DNA of 40,080 nt, taken from SAR202 cluster bacterium. GTDB taxonomy: Bacteria; Chloroflexota; Dehalococcoidia; Lucifugimonadales; UBA3495. Both the position numbers and the translations under genes were made by a program. The notes beneath the pieces were generated by a model, which ran no database searches, was not told the DNA's origin, and saw only the letters and a program-made list of their open reading frames with translations. Every line of letters starts with the position of its first letter. Position 1 is the first letter of the stretch. Below are positions 16,194-24,664 of the stretch, in pieces. The stretch covers positions 1 to 40,080 of the forward strand of contig JABMNL010000047.1 in assembly GCA_013204585.1 (NCBI GenBank). Reading direction: 5' to 3'.

Positions 16194-17468
16194 ATGCAAA
16201 GTTACGGAGCGGCTCGGGCTGCGTCGGGCCTCGCCGCCTATTGGGGAAGGCTTGCCACAGTCTGGCGACTGACCAACTATCGCTGGTACTGGCTGAGCAG
16301 TTCCACCCAAGGACTCGCCCAAAGCACTCAGTTCATGGTGATTGGGTGGTTGGTGCTGGAGATTACCGATTCCTCAGCCCAATTGGGTCTGGTCATCTTC
16401 TTCTATGGGGTTCCAAACGTATCTTTGCTGCTTGTGGCCGGGGTCATTGCCGACCGTTTCGACCGCCGCCATATCTTGATGTTTGCTCAAGCGACCGTGG
16501 GCAGCGTAATCGCGGCGTTGGCCTTCTTGACCGTCACTGATTCGATTGCTGTTTGGCACCTTTACACGGGCGCCGCATTGATGGGGGCTGTTCAATCCAT
16601 TGGGATGCCGGCCAGGATGACATTAATCGGCGACTTGGTCGAACGAAAGTCCGTGCTCGACGCCGTCGCGATGCAAAGCATGGCGGTCCACGCTGGGCGA
16701 ATGATTGGCCCCCCGTTTGCTGGGGTCATAATCGAAGTATGGGGTGTGGGCACAACCCTATTTGTCGTCGCGGCATGCTACCTGATGAGCGTGGTTTTCG
16801 TCAGCCGAATTGGACGTATCCCCCGGTCCGTGCCTATGGCGACTCAGTCCGTCTTCAGAAACTGCGCCGACGGCCTGGTTTACATCAAGAATAATCCAAC
16901 TGTCCTCACGGTAATCGTCATCACCTGCGCGTTCGGCGGGTTCGGTATGGCCCACCAGCAGGTGCTTCCGGCCATGGCCAAGGACGTCCTCGGCACCGGC
17001 GCCGCAGGAGTTGGCTTACTATTTCTTGGTTCGGGTATCGGATCGTTAATCGGCAGCCTAATTCTGCCTGCAATTAGCAGAGCAAACGTTTACCGCGCGC
17101 TGCTGCTGTGTCTCGTACTTTTCACCGTGATGCTGTCTCTCTTCTCCTGGTCGAGCTGGTTCTGGGCTTCATGGGTGCTATTTCTATTGGCAGGCATCAC
17201 GGGTCTTGGTATGGTCTGGCCTCTGGCGACCACGATGATTCAGACCGAGGCTTCCCCTGAAGTGCGTGGACGGGTAATGGGAATACTACAGTTCACGCCG
17301 GGACTCCACTTTCTTGGAGCTTTCCCGCTGGCACTGGCCGCGGGTCAGTTCGGCTGGGGAGTAGCCATCACGGGAGCCGCCGGCCTCAGTCTGGCGATGA
17401 CCGTCTGGTTTGCATTTGTGCGTGGCGGTGCGCCCAAGAGGGACCAACAAGAATCCAACGCCATTTAG
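16194..17468 (+). CDS. MFS transporter (MFS_3 / EntS-like exporter)
   Basis: A 424-residue 12-TM major facilitator protein. NYRWYWLSSSTQGLAQSTQF and the loop GVIADRFDRRHIL (cytoplasmic loop between TM2 and TM3) are typical of the MFS_3/EntS group. The second half has LLFLGSGIGSLIGSLILPAIS and SPEVRGRVMGILQF. Its family mainly exports siderophores, drugs or metabolites. It begins 55 nt after the oxidoreductase gene. Substrate unknown. Confidence 0.9.
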   Translation: MQSYGAARAASGLAAYWGRLATVWRLTNYRWYWLSSSTQGLAQSTQFMVIGWLVLEITDSSAQLGLVIFFYGVPNVSLLLVAGVIADRFDRRHILMFAQATVGSVIAALAFLTVTDSIAVWHLYTGAALMGAVQSIGMPARMTLIGDLVERKSVLDAVAMQSMAVHAGRMIGPPFAGVIIEVWGVGTTLFVVAACYLMSVVFVSRIGRIPRSVPMATQSVFRNCADGLVYIKNNPTVLTVIVITCAFGGFGMAHQQVLPAMAKDVLGTGAAGVGLLFLGSGIGSLIGSLILPAISRANVYRALLLCLVLFTVMLSLFSWSSWFWASWVLFLLAGITGLGMVWPLATTMIQTEASPEVRGRVMGILQFTPGLHFLGAFPLALAAGQFGWGVAITGAAGLSLAMTVWFAFVRGGAPKRDQQESNAI

Positions 17469-17528
17469 GGGCAAACAGCAACCCGACGTGTAGAATGTCT
17501 CCGGCGGACAATATTTTGGAGGTTTTCC

Positions 17529-18425
17529 ATGGCTGAGAGATTTTCTGGGGTTCACTGGATGCTGGCCACGCCCTTTCACGAGGACGAGAGCATTGATACG
17601 GCGTCCATTGGCAAAATTGTTGCTAAGGCCATCTCTTCCGGCTGCCAGGGCATGGTCTGCCTGGGCGTGACTGGCGAGGTCGCCCGTCTAACCGACCGAG
17701 AACGGCATCAGGTCGCAGATGCGGTAATTCAGCGAGCAGAAGGCCGTCCGGTCACCGTCGGCGCCACCGCAGCCAGCACCGTTGCCGCCATCCAACACAG
17801 TAAAGAAGCCCAAGAACTGGGCGCGGCGGCGGTAATGGTCTCGCCTCCGCCCATGGGCAAACCGAACCCAGACGCGGTCTTCGCCCATTATTCCAGGCTG
17901 GCCGACGCCATCGACATTCCTATCGTCGTCCAGGACTACCCAAGCTCCTCGGGCGTACACATGTCTCCCGACTTCATTGCCAGACTGTCCAGCGGCATCC
18001 CCGCCGCCCGGTACTTAAAGCTCGAAGACCCGCCAACGCCCCCGAAAATATCGGCCATCCGTAAGTTGGTGGGCGACGACATGCCCATCTTTGGCGGACT
18101 GGGCGGCGTGTTCTTGCTGGAAGAGCTAGCGCGTGGTTCCGCTGGAGCCATGACCGGCTTCGCTTACCCTGAGGTTTTGGTGGAGATTTGCCGCCACATG
18201 GCCGAGGGCGACCAAGCCAAGGCCGAAGAGGTCTTCAACCGCTGTCTGCCCCTGATGCTCTTTGAGTTCCAAGAGGGCATTGGCGTGTCAGTACGAAAAT
18301 ACGCCCTCCAAAGCCGTGGGCTCATCGAATGCTCTAAGGTGCGTCACCCAGGCCCCAACATCACCGACGAGACCAAAGCGGAATTCCACCGCTTGGTTGG
18401 GGCTGTGGGGCTATCGGCTCTCTAG
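17529..18425 (+). CDS. DapA-family (class I aldolase/dihydrodipicolinate synthase-like) lyase
   Basis: A 298-residue TIM-barrel lyase. The pyruvate-binding GVTGE motif (residues 46-50), Tyr137 in VQDYP and the Schiff-base Lys164 in YLKLEDPP are present. At the position of the second Tyr of true DHDPS (usually PYY) it reads SPPPMG, so a role other than lysine synthesis, such as aldolase for a 2-keto sugar acid, is likely. GGAGG lies 6 nt before the ATG. It is 60 nt downstream of the MFS gene, so they may be co-transcribed. It converges with the SDR at 18612. Confidence 0.9.
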   Translation: MAERFSGVHWMLATPFHEDESIDTASIGKIVAKAISSGCQGMVCLGVTGEVARLTDRERHQVADAVIQRAEGRPVTVGATAASTVAAIQHSKEAQELGAAAVMVSPPPMGKPNPDAVFAHYSRLADAIDIPIVVQDYPSSSGVHMSPDFIARLSSGIPAARYLKLEDPPTPPKISAIRKLVGDDMPIFGGLGGVFLLEELARGSAGAMTGFAYPEVLVEICRHMAEGDQAKAEEVFNRCLPLMLFEFQEGIGVSVRKYALQSRGLIECSKVRHPGPNITDETKAEFHRLVGAVGLSAL

Positions 18426-18490
18426 GGTTTTTGGTTGGTGACTGCCGTCAGTGGCTGGTCATCGGTTGGGATTGGTCGGCAGAGAAGCAT

Positions 18491-18600
18491 CCACCCCCAT
18501 CCCAACCTTCCCCCTTGCGAGGGGGAAGGGGGTTTCTTGCTCTGACAAGCAAGGTCGGAGCTCCCTCTCCCGGCGCGGGAGAGGGTTGGGGTGAGGGCGT
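18491..18600. repeat. REP-like nested palindromic element
   Basis: Two perfect hairpins lie side by side: CCTTCCCCCT/AGGGGGAAGG (18506-18529, TGCG loop) and CCCTCTCCCG/CGGGAGAGGG (18563-18585, 3-nt loop). The flanks CACCCCCATCCCAACC and GGTTGGGGTGAGGG are themselves inverted relatives, so the whole 110 nt forms one large imperfect palindrome. It lies between converging genes, as REP/MITE-like elements usually do. Its spread in this genome cannot be judged from the window. It may also stop transcription from both sides. Confidence 0.82.
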
Positions 18601-18611
18601 CTCCCGTTCGC

Positions 18612-19430
18612 CTAATACCTGGTCTGCTGGTTCATGGGCGTATACGTGCCGGGGTGGACCGAAGATAGGCCCGCATCAACCGGCAGGCAAATTCCCGTAA
18701 TCCAACGCGCCTCGTCACTGGCCAGGAATAACGCCGCATAACCAACGTCCCAACCCGTGCCTTCGGTCTTGAGCGGGGCAGCTTGGGAACGGAACTCACG
18801 CAGGTCGTCGTTCATGCGTGGGGCAACCATGGGTGTGTAGACCAGACCGGGCGCGATAACGTTGACCCTAATGTTGTCTGCGGCATGGTCGGCGGCCATG
18901 GAGAATGTCAGCCCAATTACCCCAGCCTTGGACGCACTGTAGGGCGTACTACTGTGGGCGCGCAGCCCCGCGATGGACGCAATGTTGATAATTGCTCCGC
19001 CGCCGCCACTCGCTACTATGTGAGGAATAGTCGCCTTGCTGGCCAGCATGATGGTCTTCAAGTTGACCGTCATAACCTTGTCCCAGTCTTCCTCACTGAC
19101 CTCTACGACCGTGCCGCGCTGGGAGATACCCACGTTGTTGTCCAGGATATCCACTCGGCCGTAACGCTCCATCGCCGTCTCGGCCATGCGGTTACAATCA
19201 TCAATCTTGGTCATGTCGGCCTGAAGAGTAGAGGCGATACCGCCCTCTTCTTGGATAATCTGCAAAGTCTCTCTGGCCCGGTCTTCTTGGAAATCGACCA
19301 AGAGGACTTTGGCGCCTTCCCTGGCGAACAAGATGGACGCCGCCTTGCCGTTGCCCACTCCTTCACCGCTGGAGCCAGCGCCGGTCACGATTGCCACTTT
19401 ACCTTCGAGCCTGAGCGGTCGTTCAGCCAT
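18612..19430 (-). CDS. Short-chain dehydrogenase/reductase (classical)
   Basis: A 272-residue SDR. The N-terminal TGAGSSGEGVGNGKA is a lengthened TGxxxGxG loop, with VDF at the end of beta-2, where the Asp favours NAD. It has NNVG, INIASIAGL with the catalytic Ser, and the intact YSASK active site. The C-terminus is extended, SSVHPGTYTPMNQQ. The ATG at 19430 has AGAGG 8 nt upstream; an upstream GTG at 19439 overlaps that site. Converges with the DapA-like gene. Substrate unknown. Confidence 0.92.
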   Translation of the reverse strand: MAERPLRLEGKVAIVTGAGSSGEGVGNGKAASILFAREGAKVLLVDFQEDRARETLQIIQEEGGIASTLQADMTKIDDCNRMAETAMERYGRVDILDNNVGISQRGTVVEVSEEDWDKVMTVNLKTIMLASKATIPHIVASGGGGAIINIASIAGLRAHSSTPYSASKAGVIGLTFSMAADHAADNIRVNVIAPGLVYTPMVAPRMNDDLREFRSQAAPLKTEGTGWDVGYAALFLASDEARWITGICLPVDAGLSSVHPGTYTPMNQQTRY

Positions 19431-19642
19431 TGGTTGCACCTCTAGGATTTATCACCGGCTCCCACTACCCCAGGATTTACGAGCAATTACCCCCGAAATT
19501 TGCCCTGAGGTTCGATATAAGCCAGCACGTTTTACACTGGCGTACATTCCAGGAAAGCGTGCCCGTTGTCAAGATTTACACGTAAGCCACCGGGGCAAAC
19601 CAGCGTAAATCGTCGGCCAACCCAAATTCGCCAAGGTGTTTC

Positions 19643-19671
19643 TTGACTCCGCCAAGGGCGCACCTTACACT
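19643..19671 (+). promoter_or_regulatory. Promoter of the NYN-LOTUS gene
   Basis: TTGACT (19643-19648) and TACACT (19666-19671) are separated by 17 nt. Transcription should begin near 19678, giving a leader of about 47 nt before the ATG at 19725. Confidence 0.75.
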
Positions 19672-19724
19672 GGTAGTACCATATTAGGTGAGCCTCCAAC
19701 AGGCCCATCGGGACGTATTACTGC

Positions 19725-21734
19725 ATGCAGCACCAAACCCAACGCGGCGGGGACGTCGCTCTTTTCATCGACTGGGAAAACTTTAAGATTAGTCTGGCCG
19801 TCGGAAACCGCACCCCCAACGTATCCGCCCTAAAAGAAGAAGTCTCTAACTACGGGCGCGTCGTAATTGCCAAGGACTATGCCGACTGGGTCACCAGGGC
19901 TCCCGAACTTCGGGGTGCCAGCCAATTCTTGAACGACCCACCTTCCTTGTACGCCGCTGGCATTGAGCCAGTATTCGTGCCCACTCGGGCCCCTTCTGCC
20001 GGTGCCAACAACGCCAATGGTGTGCGGACTGGACGAATTAAAAACAGCGTCGACGTCAAGATGACCGCCGACTGTATCGAAATTGCTCACACCTACCCCA
20101 ACATCAACACCTTTGTGTTGGTCTCTGGGGATTCTGACTTCATCCACGTTGTAAACGCCCTTCGGACCATGGGCAAGATGGTCACATGTATTGGCGTCTC
20201 CTGGAGCACTTCTCGCCGCCTGGCCGACCAGGTCGATACCTTAGTGCTCTACGATGTGGACGTTGACCCAGCGGTGCCCGCTGAGGTTATCGCCACACCC
20301 AGCGCCGTCGTAGCAGCCGCTGCTGCCGCTTCTTCTCCCCCCTCTCCCTCCGGCACAAACGGGCTGGGCGAGCTGCAAGACATTATCAAGGCCGTTGAAG
20401 AGATTATCCGCGACGAGCGCAAAGCTGGCGGAAATCCCCTGTTAACTTCCATCAAACAACGCCTGATGCGCCGCTACCCAGAGTTCGACGAGAAAAAGCT
20501 GGGCTATTCCGGATTTAAACGGCTCATGGCCCGCGTGGCACAGGATGGCAACATCCGCTTAATTACCGCCGGGCTCGTGGATTGGGCCATCATGGCCGAT
20601 GAAACTATTCCCGACGGCGCAACAGAAGCCACCTTCTCTGGCCCCAATACCCGGCCAGGACGCCGCCGTGGACGAATGCCCCGCTCCAGACAGCCAGAAC
20701 CGGTCAACGAGCAGCAGGCTCCCGAGGCAGTTGATTCGCCGACCTATTACGCCGACAACACTGAGGCCGAGCCGGAAGCCCAGTCAGCGCCCGAGACGGC
20801 CGACAGTTCGTATCAAGAAAATACTGCGGTCTCTTACCAAGAGGCTGATTCTGAGCCCGTTGCCAACTTTGCAACCAACGTGCAACAGGACTACGAAGAC
20901 CGCACCAAGGATTACTCTGCGGCGTCCAGCACACCCAGTTCTCCTTTTGGTGACAACGCCGAGTTATCCCAGGCCATCCAAGAAGCGATTAGCGGCTTGG
21001 GAATGCCCACAGAACCCGACGACAACCAACTCGCTGACCGAGTATCAGACCTGATAATCATGGCCAACACTCTGGAGCACCAAGAGGGCATCAGTCACGT
21101 TGCGTTTAACTTCTTGGTATCCGAGATTTGCGACGCTCTAGCCCAGGGTCTGGCCGCAGAGCACGAAGAGATTACCCAACGGTGGGGCCAGGCAAGCTCC
21201 CGCACCTACGTTAGCAAGATTCTGCGCGGCCTTAGCGACGGTGAGTTCTTCCTGAAGGGCAACCATAGCTGGCGGGACGAGACCTCCGGTCAAAACCGCC
21301 GCCGCCGCACCTTCAACCTGAACCAAGAGCATCCTCTGGTGAAACAGATTATTGGCGTGCGCTTGGACGGTAGCGACTCTGATGACGATACCAATGGCAG
21401 CAACGGCGATAGTGGCTACACCAGTGAGGATGAAAGCTCCGGCGGCAGCGTAGATTCTTACGCTTATGCCCCCGCATCCGTGGACTCAGATCAGGCTCAG
21501 GAAGCCGACGAAGCTGAAGAATCCAAGCAGTCCTTTGGCTTTACCAGTCCCGTCGTAGTACCAGACGACAATGACTTCGACGAAGAAGAATACGAACTCG
21601 GCAAAGAGGCCGCAGAGGCTCGTGGCGAGACCGGTTTCATCTCTCGTCTATTTCGACCAAAGACGACCCGAACGAGCGGTCTTGGACCAGCCGGAACCAG
21701 GTCGAGGGCCGGTCGGCCAAATCAACGCGGCTAG
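19725..21734 (+). CDS. NYN-domain predicted ribonuclease with LOTUS (OST-HTH) domain and disordered acidic regions
   Basis: A 669-residue multidomain protein. Residues 10-180 form a NYN (PIN-like) nuclease domain with acidic residues Asp16 (LFIDWENF), Asp110 and Asp116 (KNSVDVKMTAD) and SGDSD (134-138), all as expected for metal-dependent RNase activity. Residues about 216-282 form a LOTUS/OST-HTH domain (LTSIKQRLMRRYPEFDEKKLGYS). Residues 410-530 hold a further folded, helical region with a basic end (QNRRRRTF). Linkers at 185-210 (Ala/Ser/Pro), 300-400 and 540-625 are low-complexity and mostly acidic; the tail is basic. It is comparable to MARF1-like and bacterial NYN-LOTUS proteins. It is monocistronic between its promoter and terminator. 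RNA target unknown. Confidence 0.92.
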   Translation: MQHQTQRGGDVALFIDWENFKISLAVGNRTPNVSALKEEVSNYGRVVIAKDYADWVTRAPELRGASQFLNDPPSLYAAGIEPVFVPTRAPSAGANNANGVRTGRIKNSVDVKMTADCIEIAHTYPNINTFVLVSGDSDFIHVVNALRTMGKMVTCIGVSWSTSRRLADQVDTLVLYDVDVDPAVPAEVIATPSAVVAAAAAASSPPSPSGTNGLGELQDIIKAVEEIIRDERKAGGNPLLTSIKQRLMRRYPEFDEKKLGYSGFKRLMARVAQDGNIRLITAGLVDWAIMADETIPDGATEATFSGPNTRPGRRRGRMPRSRQPEPVNEQQAPEAVDSPTYYADNTEAEPEAQSAPETADSSYQENTAVSYQEADSEPVANFATNVQQDYEDRTKDYSAASSTPSSPFGDNAELSQAIQEAISGLGMPTEPDDNQLADRVSDLIIMANTLEHQEGISHVAFNFLVSEICDALAQGLAAEHEEITQRWGQASSRTYVSKILRGLSDGEFFLKGNHSWRDETSGQNRRRRTFNLNQEHPLVKQIIGVRLDGSDSDDDTNGSNGDSGYTSEDESSGGSVDSYAYAPASVDSDQAQEADEAEESKQSFGFTSPVVVPDDNDFDEEEYELGKEAAEARGETGFISRLFRPKTTRTSGLGPAGTRSRAGRPNQRG

Positions 21735-21796
21735 GTTACAATCTAAAACGCCCTAAAACGCCCTAAACGCCGGTTGGCGGATAACCAAAGCAACTA

Positions 21797-21830
21797 AAAA
21801 AGCGCCCCGAATTAAATCGGGGCGCTTTTT
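21797..21830. terminator. Bidirectional rho-independent terminator
   Basis: AAAAAGCGCCCCGA and TCGGGGCGCTTTTT form a perfect 14-bp stem with a 6-nt loop (ATTAAA). T tracts are present in both directions, so it ends both the NYN gene (+) and the membrane-protein gene (-). Confidence 0.95.
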
Positions 21831-21854
21831 CTATTCTCTTTTCCCTTATCGCGG

Positions 21855-22229
21855 TTACCTGATGTCGGGGCTGCCACGCCACGGCCACAAAGACGGCGGC
21901 ATAGTTAGCAAGAGCGGGGCCAAGAAAATGAAAAAACTGACCATGGGAACTAATCCCAGAAACAAGATCAACCATGCAAACAGTCGAACCTTCCACGCCA
22001 TTCTAGATTCCCACACCATCAATCCCCAAGCAAACATGCTTAAGACGACCACCTGAAGGCAGATTATTCCCGGCCCAATAAACACTTCCCACCACTCGTG
22101 TCGGGCTGTGTCCTGGCCAATCAACACCGCCAAAACGACCAGCAAAATAATCAGGTACGCGAAGACGGCGAGAAAACACCAAATTCGGATTCCGGCCTGT
22201 GTTTTTTGAACTTCGGCCTCCCCGCTCAC
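21855..22229 (-). CDS. Small membrane protein of unknown function
   Basis: A 124-residue protein with three clear hydrophobic segments (about residues 15-39, 52-70 and 80-110) and a Trp/Pro-rich C-terminus (PSLWPWRGSPDIR). It starts at GTG (22229) within the ATGTGA end of the GH63-like gene, a 4-nt overlap, so the two are translationally coupled. I do not recognise the family. Its placement suggests a membrane partner of the glycan genes upstream. Confidence 0.8.
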   Translation of the reverse strand: MSGEAEVQKTQAGIRIWCFLAVFAYLIILLVVLAVLIGQDTARHEWWEVFIGPGIICLQVVVLSMFAWGLMVWESRMAWKVRLFAWLILFLGLVPMVSFFIFLAPLLLTMPPSLWPWRGSPDIR

Positions 22230-23455
22230 ATATCCAAAATCAACGTTGACCAGCCAAAGTCTCTAGCGCCCAATCCTTCGGCCGTGTACGGGTGGTAATA
22301 CTCTCTAAAACCGTACTTTTCGATGCACTCATGGCTTTTTGCCACAATGACGTCGGCCAATTCCGAGTAGCCGTGGTCACGCAAGGCATGGGACAAGAAC
22401 CAGTTGGTGTTAATCCAAGATGGCCCACGCCAGATGAAACCCCTTGGGTTACCCGGCATGAACTTGGGGTCCGAAGCCGGAACGGACGGTATCGGATAGG
22501 GCGTCCAAAAGTGGTCTGGCGACGATAGCCAGTCCCCAACCAGCCGCTCGACCTTATCCCTGGGTAAGTCCGAAAGAATCAGAGGCATCAGAGAGCTGAT
22601 CGTCACAACCTTTACCGGCTTCTCGGCAACCCCGGACAGGTCGAAGAACGCCCCAGCTTCTTCATCCCAGCACTTCTCCAAGAGCGCGTCTCGGGTGTGG
22701 TCTGCCTCATGATTGAACTCCGCAGCCTCGGGAGAATCCCCAAGCAAGCGGGCCAACGAACGCATCCCGAAGGCGTAGATGGAGTTGACCAGCACGTCCT
22801 CGAAATGAAAAAGGTCTGCCGCGAGAATCTTATGGTCGTCGCCCCGCAGCGGCTCATACGCCTCGTAAATCTTCTTTAGGGCGGCGATAAATCCCTGATT
22901 GGACAGGTCAGTAAGTCCCAGGGCTTCGTCATACTTGGGCGAACAGTCCGTTCCTGCCTCTTCCGGCTGTATCACCGCAATTAGGCCATCGTTGTCAGGA
23001 TCCCTGGCCTCCCGCAACCAACGGTAGTAGTTAATCAACACCGGCAGGGCCGCCTTCCTAAATTCCTCATCGCCCGTGGCCAGGTACACCCGTTCCACGG
23101 CGTAGGCGATGATTGGCGGCTGCATGGTGGAACTGTAATGGGGGTCGGTCTGGCCGACGATGTTGCGGCTTAAGAAGTCGGGCTGTTTCTCCATCTCCCA
23201 GAAGATGATATGGGGGATGAACCCATTCGGGAGCGCGGCGCTCATCAGTGTGCGGAGTTCGGCCTTGGCCTGGTCTGGATTCAAATGAAGCAGGGCGATA
23301 GCATGAAAGCAGGAGTCCCAGAACCACTGAAATGGATAACCAGTGAGGGAAGGGCAAACGAAGCTATATTCTTGGCCGTTCCAATCGGCCACGCCCTGGC
23401 GCAAGTTAGTCAGCAGAATCTGGCGCGCGCCTTCTTCCAGCGCTTTTCGGTCCAT
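22226..23455 (-). CDS. GH63-like (alpha/alpha)6-barrel glycoside hydrolase
   Basis: A 409-residue protein resembling mannosylglycerate/glucosylglycerate hydrolases and other GH63-type enzymes. Seen in order: YPFQWFWDSCFHAIAL with Asp47 as candidate general acid, NGFIPHIIFWE, SSTMQPPIIAYA, NPRGFIWRGPSWINTNWFL, and EYYHPYTAEGLGARDFGWS near the C-terminus with a possible catalytic Glu. No signal peptide is visible, so it is cytoplasmic. It lies 15 nt after a GT4 glycosyltransferase, suggesting turnover of a compound the transferase makes, such as a compatible solute (inference). A trehalase or glucoamylase-like activity is possible too. Confidence 0.82.
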   Translation of the reverse strand: MDRKALEEGARQILLTNLRQGVADWNGQEYSFVCPSLTGYPFQWFWDSCFHAIALLHLNPDQAKAELRTLMSAALPNGFIPHIIFWEMEKQPDFLSRNIVGQTDPHYSSTMQPPIIAYAVERVYLATGDEEFRKAALPVLINYYRWLREARDPDNDGLIAVIQPEEAGTDCSPKYDEALGLTDLSNQGFIAALKKIYEAYEPLRGDDHKILAADLFHFEDVLVNSIYAFGMRSLARLLGDSPEAAEFNHEADHTRDALLEKCWDEEAGAFFDLSGVAEKPVKVVTISSLMPLILSDLPRDKVERLVGDWLSSPDHFWTPYPIPSVPASDPKFMPGNPRGFIWRGPSWINTNWFLSHALRDHGYSELADVIVAKSHECIEKYGFREYYHPYTAEGLGARDFGWSTLILDM

Positions 23456-23470
23456 CTACTCACCCAGCGG

Positions 23471-24664
23471 TCAGGCCGCGGTGGGAGTCCGTTGATAGAC
23501 TTCCAGATACTTCTCGGCAACTACCGGCCAAGTAAACTCAGAAAGTGCGTAGCGTTGGGCTTGGTTGCCCAGTGTCCGGCGGGCAATGTCGTCGTTCACC
23601 AGCCGGGCCAATTCATCCACCGCCGCGTCCCGGTCAAACCTGGGAACCACCACTGCTCCCTGTCGTAGCACTTCCTGGTTGGTGCCAACATCGTGGGTCA
23701 GCACCGGCATTCCGTGGGCCATTGCCTCCAAGAACGCCAAGCCAAAGGCCTCGTAATTGGAGAATAGAGCGAACAGGTCGGCTTTGGCGTACCATTCGGC
23801 CAACACGCCATCAGAGACCTCGCCAGTCGTGATTACCTCTCCCTGAAGCCGATGCTCAGCGATAAAATCCTCTACTTCCGCCGCCCCGTCCTCATCGCGG
23901 CCAATTAGCACCAGGCGCACCGGGCGCTTGAACCGGTCGCGGGCCTGCAAATAGGTATCAAGCAGCCACCGCTGGCCTTTGTGCCGACCCAACCGGCCAA
24001 CACAGAGCACTGTAACTGGCCTGGCTTCCAAGGCTTCTCCCGACCGGTGGTGGGCTTGCTCGAAGGCTGACCCATTGTCTTGGCCTGGAGCGCCCCAGCC
24101 GATGACTCCAACCTTGTCTTTAGGCGCGAGATAGGCTTTATGGACGTCCCCCGCCTCACGGCTCGTCAGGGCCACCACCTGGTCGGCAACGTGGCACAAA
24201 AAGGCGTTTATAGGCTTCAACCACCATCTGCGCACCGGTAGGGTGTGGTATGACGGTGTGAACACGAATCTGGCCCGACCCCGGTACCAAAACCAAGCCC
24301 AAAAGTGGCCCCAGAACCAGCCGTCGCCCACAAAATGAATCACATCTGGCTTAAATTCATCCAGATACTTTTTTAGGCGCAGCGGTGAGAACCAGACCAA
24401 CGGGACGGAATAAATGGGGAGAGACCGGCGGGGGAAGCCAGAGAGGCGAAATATGGAGATGCCTTCCAAGGTGGTTTCCTCATCGTCCCAGGTGGGCTGA
24501 GGCTGCCGAGGGAAGGAATACTTAGTCGTGAGCACGCCGATGGCTTCAATCGAAGCCGACTGTTGCATCTGAAACGATAGCTGCTCAATCGCCCTTTCTA
24601 TGCCGCCAAGGTAGGGCCGGAAATAGGGAGTTAAAAACAGAACGCGCAGTGGTGTGTTAGCCAC
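23471..24664 (-). CDS. GT4-family glycosyltransferase
   Basis: A 397-residue GT-B glycosyltransferase. The N-terminal LRVLFLTPYFRPYLGGIERAI is the acceptor-side glycine loop. The second domain has VLCVGRLGRHKGQRWLL and the donor-binding NYEAFGLAFLEAMAHGMPVL (the E-x7-E motif). GTG at 24664 was chosen because GGAGG lies 6 nt upstream; it overlaps the purL stop by 8 nt. A longer reading to 24697 would lie inside purL. It is coupled to purL and followed by the GH63-like gene. Sugar donor and acceptor are unknown. Confidence 0.92.
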   Translation of the reverse strand: MANTPLRVLFLTPYFRPYLGGIERAIEQLSFQMQQSASIEAIGVLTTKYSFPRQPQPTWDDEETTLEGISIFRLSGFPRRSLPIYSVPLVWFSPLRLKKYLDEFKPDVIHFVGDGWFWGHFWAWFWYRGRARFVFTPSYHTLPVRRWWLKPINAFLCHVADQVVALTSREAGDVHKAYLAPKDKVGVIGWGAPGQDNGSAFEQAHHRSGEALEARPVTVLCVGRLGRHKGQRWLLDTYLQARDRFKRPVRLVLIGRDEDGAAEVEDFIAEHRLQGEVITTGEVSDGVLAEWYAKADLFALFSNYEAFGLAFLEAMAHGMPVLTHDVGTNQEVLRQGAVVVPRFDRDAAVDELARLVNDDIARRTLGNQAQRYALSEFTWPVVAEKYLEVYQRTPTAA

